From NCBI GenBank assembly GCA_023129075.1, contig JAGMCT010000012.1:16849-80848 (forward strand): DNA of 64,000 nucleotides, written 5' to 3'. This document shows, piece after piece, positions 32,330 to 39,010 of the stretch. The DNA comes from Microcaldota archaeon. GTDB lineage: Archaea > Micrarchaeota > Micrarchaeia > Anstonellales > Bilamarchaeaceae. How positions within the stretch are numbered: the stretch's first letter is position 1; every line of letters begins with the position of its first letter. The notes under the pieces were generated by a model. The model saw only the letters and a list, made by a program, of their open reading frames with translations, searched no databases and had not been told where the DNA came from. Made by a program: the position numbers and the translations under genes.

Positions 32330-32524
32330 ATGACAGAAGGAACAGTAAAATTTTATAACGACATGAAACACTTCGGTTTTATTGCCGGAGACGACGGAAA
32401 AGAGTATTTCGTACACGAGAGCGGACTCAAAGAAGGAACATCCATCGGCGAAGGTGACAAAGTTAAATTTGAAGTTGTAGAAGGAGACAAAGGACCAAAA
32501 GCAGAACAAGTTGAAAAAATCTGA
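32330..32524 (+). CDS. Cold-shock domain protein (copy 2)
   Basis: 64 residues, differing from copy 1 at four positions, including His for Lys in the RNP1 region (K-H-F-G-F-I). RNP1 and RNP2 are intact, so it should still bind single-stranded nucleic acid. Promoter, GGTGA leader and T-rich tail are shared with copy 1, so a segment of about 310 bp was duplicated with its control elements. Confidence 0.93.
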   Translation: MTEGTVKFYNDMKHFGFIAGDDGKEYFVHESGLKEGTSIGEGDKVKFEVVEGDKGPKAEQVEKI

Positions 32525-32669
32525 TTTTTTTATGATTTTTTAATTTATTCTTTCTTTTTTTATTCTTTTTTTCTATTTTTTATAATTTCTTCTTCTGAAT
32601 GTGTGGGGAAGGGAAAATTCATTGGTTATTGCCGAAAAGCTTAAATACCAAAATGCACTTTATAAGATA

Positions 32670-33182
32670 ATGACCTATGATAAGAACAAATTAGCGAACG
32701 TTCTGCATTATATTATTTCTGAAATTGGAGGCAAGTCCAATGTTGGAAAAACCGTTTTATACAAACTGCTTTACTTTGCTGATTTTGATTATTATGAACA
32801 TTATGAAGAAAAATTAACAGGAGAGCAATATAGAAAAATTGATAATGGTCCTGCTCCATCTCACTTTGATAAGATAATTGAACAACTAGAAAAAAAGGGA
32901 AAGATAGTAGAAGAAAAAATAGATCGTCCTGGTTTTACTCGATTTAGATATCTCTCATTCAAAAAACCAGATCTAAACAATTTAACTGCAAGGGAGATAA
33001 AAGTAATAGATGGAGTTATACAAAGACTAGGGGGGATGAATGCAAATAAAATAAGCGAATACTCCCATAGTGACATACCTTGGAAAGCTACAAAAGAGAA
33101 AGATATAATTGATTATGAACTCGTTTTTTACAGAGATGCTGCTTATTCAGTGAGGGAAGATGAAGGTGGAAATTCAGATTGA
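32670..33182 (+). CDS. Panacea-domain (DUF4065/SocA-like) antitoxin
   Basis: 170 residues from the ATG at 32670, supported by a GCTTAAATAC box at about 32639-32648; the longer frame begins upstream of that box. The Panacea signature is visible as K-T-V-L-Y-K-L-L-Y-F-A-D-F-D-Y-Y-E, L-T-G-E-Q-Y-R-K and G-P-A-P. Panacea proteins (SocA family) neutralise unrelated toxins in toxin-antitoxin systems. The next gene overlaps it by 23 nt and looks like a RelE-type toxin, so this is probably the antitoxin of that pair. Confidence 0.8.
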   Translation: MTYDKNKLANVLHYIISEIGGKSNVGKTVLYKLLYFADFDYYEHYEEKLTGEQYRKIDNGPAPSHFDKIIEQLEKKGKIVEEKIDRPGFTRFRYLSFKKPDLNNLTAREIKVIDGVIQRLGGMNANKISEYSHSDIPWKATKEKDIIDYELVFYRDAAYSVREDEGGNSD

Positions 33183-33522
33183 TGATTTAGGGGTCTCAGA
33201 ATTTCAAAAGGACCTCAAAAAACTTTGTAAAAAGTATAGAAATCTTCAAAAAGACTTTGAGCGTTTGAAGAGTGTTTTAAGAGTCGAACCAACTAACAAA
33301 GCAAATCGAGTAGATGAATTAGGAAAAAGCGTTGAAGTTCCAATATACAAAGTAAAAAAATTTCGTTCTACTGATTTTAAAGGAAAAGGAAATAAAAGCG
33401 GTTTTCGGGTTATTTATGCATATGGTGAAGAGCAGGGGAAGATAATAATGATTCAAATTTACCATAAAAATAAAACCAAGGATTTAGATAGAGAAAGAGT
33501 ATATACATATTTTAAACGATAA
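33160..33522 (+). CDS. RelE/HigB-like toxin
   Basis: 120 residues. It has the RelE/ParE-superfamily layout: an N-terminal strand (V-E-I-Q-I-D-D), a helical hairpin with L-K-K-L-C-K-K-Y, and a beta core with a basic finish, I-Y-K-V-K-K-F-R-S-T-D-F, G-F-R-V-I-Y-A-Y and M-I-Q-I-Y-H-K. Members cut ribosome-bound mRNA or bind gyrase. The ATG lies inside the Panacea gene (23-nt overlap), so the proteins are made together. Catalytic residues cannot be assigned with certainty in this diverse family. Confidence 0.72.
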   Translation: MKVEIQIDDLGVSEFQKDLKKLCKKYRNLQKDFERLKSVLRVEPTNKANRVDELGKSVEVPIYKVKKFRSTDFKGKGNKSGFRVIYAYGEEQGKIIMIQIYHKNKTKDLDRERVYTYFKR

Positions 33523-33582
33523 AACCACGCTTTCTATTGCCATATGTGTCACATTTTTAAATAGCCTCGACCTTATCCAATT

Positions 33583-34257
33583 ATGCCTCTTAAAGCAATC
33601 CTCTTTGACCTGGATAATACCCTTATAGATTTCATGAAATTCAAAAAAGAAACCTCAAAAGCAGCTGCAAAAGCCATGATTTTTCACGGCCTTCCTTCTG
33701 ATGAAAAGACCATTTACAAGAGAATCTTCCAGATTTACGACGAATACGGCATAGAATACCAGAAAACCTTTTTCCGGGTAATAACACCCTTTAAATTAGA
33801 GATAAACAAGGCAGAGAGAATACAACAAGCAGCCATTCTTGCCTACTTAAAGAAGAAGTTCTCTGTGCTTAAGCCGTATGCCTCTGTAAAACCTATTTTA
33901 AGGCGTTTAAGGAAAAAATACAAATTAGCCATAGTTACTGATGCCCCAAGGAATAAAGCATGGCAGAGGCTTGTTTTATGCGGTCTGGAGGATTATTTTG
34001 ACCTTGTTATAACCTATAATGATACTAAGGAGAAGAAACCTTCCTCGAAACCATTCAAAAAGGCCCTTTCCTCTCTGAAATTAAAGCCCTCTGAGATTCT
34101 TTTCATCGGAGATAATCCCGGAAGAGACGTAAAAGGGGCAAAATCCCTTGGAATGAAAACAGCTCTTGCTTTTTACGGCTTAACAAGAGGTAAATCCAGG
34201 GTAAAACCTGATTATATTTTAAAGAGGTTTGAGGATATTCTGAAGGTGGTCAAATAA
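33583..34257 (+). CDS. HAD-superfamily hydrolase
   Basis: 224 residues. Motif I is F-D-L-D-N-T-L-I-D, motif II I-V-T-D-A-P-R, and motifs III/IV are K-K-P-S and F-I-G-D-N-P-G-R-D-V-K-G-A, the complete HAD phosphatase set, with a helical cap between motifs I and II. The substrate is unknown; small-molecule phosphate ester hydrolysis is likely. A TTTTTAAATA box lies about 25 nt before the ATG. Confidence 0.88.
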   Translation: MPLKAILFDLDNTLIDFMKFKKETSKAAAKAMIFHGLPSDEKTIYKRIFQIYDEYGIEYQKTFFRVITPFKLEINKAERIQQAAILAYLKKKFSVLKPYASVKPILRRLRKKYKLAIVTDAPRNKAWQRLVLCGLEDYFDLVITYNDTKEKKPSSKPFKKALSSLKLKPSEILFIGDNPGRDVKGAKSLGMKTALAFYGLTRGKSRVKPDYILKRFEDILKVVK

Positions 34258-34333
34258 GCAACCTTCCCGGCTTTCTTTGTGTCTGTATTTCATTATAAAT
34301 AAATCTTTCTTGATTAAGCTGGGTTCCAAAAAG

Positions 34334-35905
34334 CTATTTTTTAGAATATAATACTACAGAAGGGTCTCCAAGTAAAATATTCCACCCTGAACCTCCTGTT
34401 TTCTTCATATCATAATTTTTATAATATGATTCTCCAACCGTATGTGAGTCAAATAAAAGTTCATAAAACACTTTAGAATCTGCAGGAGTTGCAACTATGA
34501 CCGGGCCTTTCTCTGATTTGATTAGATGTTCAGAAAATGAATCTTCATCCCTTTCAAAAAAACTTCCTACCATACAGGCCTTTACTTCAAAAAGAGGTAT
34601 TATTTCCTTAAAAACCATGTCCTCCTTACATATTGGTCCCCTGGGGAATATACAATTATAGCTTCCATGGGAATGTGCAATAACAAATCTTTTTTTAGAA
34701 ATCAATTCTTCAAGTATATCTTCCCTATCAGTACCATCACCATATTGAACAAAATCAAAATTAGAAGGTATTTCATCTTTTCTGTCATCAATCTCTTCTT
34801 CGCTCAAACCCTCCGTGTTTTCCATATATGTTACATGGATATCTGAGGGTACTGACGGAAACATATAATAGGTACCACAATTACAAGACCAACGCTCTTC
34901 AGGTAAATTAAGAGTTCTACAAGGTCTAGCAGAGGATGCAATTATTAACATTTCTTTAACAATTTCAAGGTTTTTTGTTTTTTCAATAATCTTTAAAAGT
35001 TCTTCATTGGTCCTCACCGGCCACCTTCCCAAATAGATTTCTAATCCTTTTTTATCTTTTATTACTTCATCCTCTTCATAAAACCCATTACCATTTGTAT
35101 CCCATTCATCTAAATCCGCATAGAATATGTCCAAGCCAGAAGAAAAGTAAACTGGATATTCATATGTTTTACCTTCTATGCTACCACTTGGCTCTATTTT
35201 CCTTAGATAATAACCTGTAGGCACATTCCAGCTGTTATCTAGGTTATAACTGTCCAGAAATCGTTTTATTGCTTTTTCAGGTGTATCTTCAACTACAATA
35301 GCATATGTAAATGGTTCTGAAAGTGGTTCTACTTTAGTGTCTCCTATAAGTAAAACATATTTGATTCCGTTTTTATTATAATAATTTCTTAGAGCACCCT
35401 TTATTTTTTCAGCCAAATGTTCTCCCTCATAATTCTCTGCAATATATTCCAATGTTAAAACCCCCACCTCAAAACCGAATTCATTTTTTTTCCATTGAAT
35501 AAATTCTTGCAAAGAGCCTAAAAATAGAGGTCTGGTAACAATAATAAAATCCAGTTTTTCATTATAACATTCTTCATTCAAACAAGAAGACAGTTCTCGA
35601 AAACAAGTGTTATTTGTACATACGTAGCCTTCATCACAAGGAGGATTATTATATTCACATCCTGATCTTAGAATACACATATTATTAAGGCACCGATAAT
35701 TTTCAGCGCAAGAAGGGTTACTATAAGCACAACCAATTTCCTCTTCTTCAATATTGATTTCATTATCTTCAACTGAAGGATATTCAGAAAGGTTGCTTAC
35801 GATTGTTTCATTAGAATACTCATACTCCTCTAATGGTCGTTGGATACAACCACTAAAGACTAACAGTACAATAAATAATCCAAAATATAACCTGTATTTT
35901 ATCAC
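34334..35905 (-). CDS. Gingipain-like (C25) peptidase lipoprotein
   Basis: About 523 residues from the GTG at 35905; a TATA-like AGTATTTAATTG at 35927-35938 fits this start, and the TTG at 35923 would lie too close. The N-terminus has a lipoprotein signal with lipobox V-F-S-G-C. Two C-x-x-x-Y-x-C modules (about residues 60-95) follow, then the C25 domain: V-L-L-I-G-D, I-A-H-S-H-G-S (His413), V-K-A-C-M-V-G (Cys444) and the closing L-L-G-D-P-S-V-V-L-Y. Gingipain relatives are secreted cysteine peptidases, so this one probably degrades protein outside the cell. Confidence 0.85.
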   Translation of the reverse strand: MIKYRLYFGLFIVLLVFSGCIQRPLEEYEYSNETIVSNLSEYPSVEDNEINIEEEEIGCAYSNPSCAENYRCLNNMCILRSGCEYNNPPCDEGYVCTNNTCFRELSSCLNEECYNEKLDFIIVTRPLFLGSLQEFIQWKKNEFGFEVGVLTLEYIAENYEGEHLAEKIKGALRNYYNKNGIKYVLLIGDTKVEPLSEPFTYAIVVEDTPEKAIKRFLDSYNLDNSWNVPTGYYLRKIEPSGSIEGKTYEYPVYFSSGLDIFYADLDEWDTNGNGFYEEDEVIKDKKGLEIYLGRWPVRTNEELLKIIEKTKNLEIVKEMLIIASSARPCRTLNLPEERWSCNCGTYYMFPSVPSDIHVTYMENTEGLSEEEIDDRKDEIPSNFDFVQYGDGTDREDILEELISKKRFVIAHSHGSYNCIFPRGPICKEDMVFKEIIPLFEVKACMVGSFFERDEDSFSEHLIKSEKGPVIVATPADSKVFYELLFDSHTVGESYYKNYDMKKTGGSGWNILLGDPSVVLYSKK

Positions 35906-35967
35906 GTTTTTATTTTCAAACAAAACAATTAAATACTTTAATAGTACAATAAATTTGGTGAAATAGA

Positions 35968-36129
35968 ATGGCTAAACCTATTAGGGCTACCCCTACCTTA
36001 CGGGGGGAAGATGCCATAAAATTTGTAAAGGAGACGATTAAAGAAGAAGAAACCCCTTCTAAAAATAGGGTAAGGACCATTCTAAGAGCTAGAAGAAACT
36101 TTTCTTATTTTGAGCAATTCATTTCATAA
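35968..36129 (+). CDS. Small antitoxin-like protein (53 aa)
   Basis: 53 residues, starting M-A-K-P-I-R-A-T-P-T-L-R-G-E-D-A-I-K-F-V-K and ending with an Arg-rich helix. A GGTGA site lies upstream. The opening P-I-x-x-T-P-x-L-x-G-x-x-A-x-x-F is familiar from very short archaeal and bacterial proteins that precede toxins or acetyltransferases, so an antitoxin or DNA-binding role is suggested. No obvious toxin follows within the same unit; the next gene is a DUF4143 ATPase with its own promoter. Confidence 0.6.
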   Translation: MAKPIRATPTLRGEDAIKFVKETIKEEETPSKNRVRTILRARRNFSYFEQFIS

Positions 36130-36186
36130 TTGAGGATATTGCCCAATTTCTAGGATAATACTCAAAAATAGAACAAAATTGAGTAC

Positions 36187-36238
36187 TCCATTCCCCAAAA
36201 ATGTAACAGTTTTGTGTATTCCATTCCCCAAAAATGTA
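36187..36238 (+). repeat. Two direct 19-bp repeats upstream of the ATPase gene
   Basis: An identical 19-bp sequence, T-CCATTCCCCAAAAATGTA, occurs at 36187-36205 and 36220-36238, 33 bp apart (about three helical turns). The second copy touches the GTATTTAAAAAT promoter box (about 36238-36249) of the DUF4143 ATPase. Position and spacing suggest an operator for a dimeric regulator, possibly the ATPase system itself or the 53-residue protein encoded just upstream. Confidence 0.7.
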
Positions 36239-36271
36239 GTATTTAAAAATATTACTGATAATAAAAACATC

Positions 36272-37585
36272 ATGGCAGAGATAAGCGAACTTATGGAAAT
36301 GTTCAATCCATGGTGGAAAACTAAGGAATATTCTACAGAACTTAAAAAAAGAGAAATTTTGAAAACACTGAATGAATACATTAAGGAAAAGCAGGTAATA
36401 ACCCTTAACGGCATGAGGAGAGCAGGAAAAACAAGTATAATGCGTCTTCTTATAGAAAAATTGGTAAAGGAAGAACCCCCTCAGAACATTCTTTTCTTCT
36501 CTTTTGACGGCTTAAAAAGAGACAGCACATACCTTGAGGAGGTTATAAAAGAATATGAACGGCTGGTTGCTCCTAAAGGAAAAAAATATATATTTCTTGA
36601 TGAAATACAATTTATAGATGGGTGGGAGTGGATAATAAAGAGATTTTATGATTCAGGAGACTATAAATTCATTCTTTCAGGTTCTTCCTCATTTTCCATT
36701 CTTAAAAGTGCAGGAAAGGCGCTTGTTGGAAGAACCTTTGATTTTCATGTAACCCCTCTTAAATTATCAGAACTCTTCTATTTTAAGAATAAAAAGATAC
36801 CAACAATAACCCTTGATGAAATAATAAGCGAAAGCATTTCCAATCTGGAGAAAAGATTCTTTATTTATAGAAAAGCGGCAGAAACAGAAACTGCAGAATA
36901 TCTTATGAATGGCGGACTGCCCGAAATAATATCCATTGAACATGAAAAAGCGGTTAGGTATGTAAGAGACAGCGTAGTTGATAAGGTTATTTTCAGAGAT
37001 ATAACAGAAACATTTGAGGTTGTTGAACCAACCAAGATAAAGGAATTGTTTTATTCGCTTTTAGAACACCCTGGAGCCCTAATTGAAAGCAACACCTTTC
37101 TTTCAAAGTTGGACATATCCAGAAAAACCCTATCAAAATACTTGGAATACCTAAAACTTTCATATCTTATAAAAGAGGTTCATAATTATACAGGAAGAGA
37201 ATCCAAATCTTTAAGAAAAACAAAGAGATATTATGTTGAGGATAATTCTCTTTTGATGTATCTGAAAAAGCCCCCCGAAATAGGAAGATTTGCTGAGAAT
37301 GCAGCAGTCCTAGCGTGTGATGCAAAATATTTCTGGAGAGAAAGGAATAAAGAAGTAGATATTATTCTTCAATCCAATGGAAATATTCTTCCTGCTGAAG
37401 TAAAATATACAAATAACATATCCAATAAGGACTTACAGGGATTATTCTCATTTGCTTCCAGGTTCAATATAAACAATGCTCTTGTGGTAACAAAAGATAT
37501 CTTATCTGATGAAGAAAGAGAATACTACGGCCAGAAACTCAAAATAAGGTTTATTCCTTTATGGATGTTTTTGTTGCAGAGTTGA
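36272..37585 (+). CDS. AAA-type ATPase with DUF4143 domain
   Basis: 437 residues from the ATG at 36272, 27 nt after the TTTAAAAAT box; the longer frame reads through the promoter and repeats. Walker A is G-M-R-R-A-G-K-T (residues 47-54), Walker B Y-I-F-L-D-E (Asp110, Glu111), with S-G-S-S-S-F after it. The C-terminal half has R-E-R-N-K-E-V-D-I-I-L and I-L-P-A-E-V-K-Y, a PD-(D/E)xK-like fold seen in the DUF4143 family. Many archaea carry many copies; they are suspected mobile or regulatory ATPases. It is followed after 4 nt by the MBL nuclease. Confidence 0.85.
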   Translation: MAEISELMEMFNPWWKTKEYSTELKKREILKTLNEYIKEKQVITLNGMRRAGKTSIMRLLIEKLVKEEPPQNILFFSFDGLKRDSTYLEEVIKEYERLVAPKGKKYIFLDEIQFIDGWEWIIKRFYDSGDYKFILSGSSSFSILKSAGKALVGRTFDFHVTPLKLSELFYFKNKKIPTITLDEIISESISNLEKRFFIYRKAAETETAEYLMNGGLPEIISIEHEKAVRYVRDSVVDKVIFRDITETFEVVEPTKIKELFYSLLEHPGALIESNTFLSKLDISRKTLSKYLEYLKLSYLIKEVHNYTGRESKSLRKTKRYYVEDNSLLMYLKKPPEIGRFAENAAVLACDAKYFWRERNKEVDIILQSNGNILPAEVKYTNNISNKDLQGLFSFASRFNINNALVVTKDILSDEEREYYGQKLKIRFIPLWMFLLQS

Positions 37586-37589
37586 TAAT

Positions 37590-38948
37590 ATGATTTCTAT
37601 TACACTTTACGGAGGAGCAAACGAGATAGGGGGAAGCAAAATCCTTCTGGAAGACAAGGATGCAAAAATTTATCTGGATTTTGGAGAGCCGTTTGGTTTT
37701 GGAGAGGATTACTTCTATGACTGGCTGAAACCAAGAAAGGTAAATGGACTTGAGGTTTATTTTGAACTAGGTTTAATGCCTAAAATAAAAAAAATATACA
37801 ATGAAAAACACCTGGAACTTACTGACTTAAAATATGAAAAGCCGGATATTGATGCGGTTTTTATTTCTCATTCCCACTCAGACCATACTGGACACCTAAA
37901 ATTTCTTGATGAAATAATCCCTGTCTATTTGGGCCATGGAACAAAGGCTGTCATGGACGCCTATAAACATCTTTATCCTCAATTTACTGACCATGGAAAA
38001 CATGAGGCTATCCATACATTCAAATCAGGAGACAAAATAAAGGTAAAGCACCTGACTATTGAACCAATCCATGTAGAGCATTCAGTTCCAGGAGCTTACG
38101 GCTTTATTATTCATACTTCCAAAGGCCCCCTTGTTTATACAGGGGACTTTAGAATGCACGGTCCAAAGGCCTCGATGACAAAGGAGTTTATAGAGAAGGC
38201 TTCTTTATGCAACCCTTATGCTATGCTCTGTGAAGGAACCAGAATGACTCCTGATGCTGAACATAATTATACAGAAAAGGAGGTGGAAGAAAGAGCATCT
38301 TCAATTATTAAGGATTCAAAAGGCCTTGTTCTTGCTTATTTTGCAATGACAAATGTTGACAGGTTTATGAGCTTTTACCATGCTGCTGTAAAAAATAACA
38401 GGATTTTGGTTGTTGATACTCGGTTGGCCTATATTCTAGACTGCTTTAAAGAGAAGATTTCTGCTCTTCCTGATGTTTTTTCTGATGAAAATATAAGAGT
38501 TTACTATAGATTATCTAAAAGCTGTACCTTTTGTGATAAGGATTATTATCCGTGGGAAAGAGAATATTTTTCTAAGAAAATTACATATGAAGAGATTAAT
38601 AAGAATCCTCTGAAGTATGTGATTCATTCGGGTTTTAATAAACTAATGGAATTGATTTATCTCAAACCAGAGAATGCTGATTTTATCTATTCTTCTTCAG
38701 AGCATTTCCTTGAAGGGGAGGATAATGAAGAGATGAGAACAGTTTTGGAGAACTGGATGGGGCATTTTAATATTAAATTTCATAAAACTCATTGTTCAGG
38801 GCATGCTTCTAAAAATGATTTAGTTGGGGCAATTAAGAAGATAAATCCCAATATTTTGATTCCTGTTCATACACAGAATTCTGAAGAGTTTAAGAAACAT
38901 CATTCTAATGTAATTATTCCGGAGAAAGGGAAAAGAATTGAGATTTAG
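37590..38948 (+). CDS. Metallo-beta-lactamase-fold RNase/exonuclease
   Basis: 452 residues. The metal site is S-H-S-H-S-D-H (His94, His96, Asp98, His99), followed by V-E-H-S-V-P-G-A-Y-G and T-G-D-F-R, then C-S-G-H-A-S and I-P-V-H-T-Q at the C-terminus. This order (MBL, then RNA-specific RMMBL motif) fits the RNase J/CPSF nuclease family. The C-terminal part differs from RNase J (Cys-rich segment C-T-F-C-D-K-D), so the exact subtype is unclear. Its position between an ATPase and a restriction enzyme suggests possible involvement in genome or RNA defence. Confidence 0.8.
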   Translation: MISITLYGGANEIGGSKILLEDKDAKIYLDFGEPFGFGEDYFYDWLKPRKVNGLEVYFELGLMPKIKKIYNEKHLELTDLKYEKPDIDAVFISHSHSDHTGHLKFLDEIIPVYLGHGTKAVMDAYKHLYPQFTDHGKHEAIHTFKSGDKIKVKHLTIEPIHVEHSVPGAYGFIIHTSKGPLVYTGDFRMHGPKASMTKEFIEKASLCNPYAMLCEGTRMTPDAEHNYTEKEVEERASSIIKDSKGLVLAYFAMTNVDRFMSFYHAAVKNNRILVVDTRLAYILDCFKEKISALPDVFSDENIRVYYRLSKSCTFCDKDYYPWEREYFSKKITYEEINKNPLKYVIHSGFNKLMELIYLKPENADFIYSSSEHFLEGEDNEEMRTVLENWMGHFNIKFHKTHCSGHASKNDLVGAIKKINPNILIPVHTQNSEEFKKHHSNVIIPEKGKRIEI

Positions 38949-39010
38949 GCGGAAATGATGAAAATAGGTTCCTATAAAGCTTTTTAAAGGATTTCTTATA
39001 AATTGATTCC

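Noticed and set aside
37590-38948. Annotation of the MBL protein as RNase J proper
   Set aside because: The C-terminal region differs and has an extra Cys-rich segment; only the fold-level call is safe.
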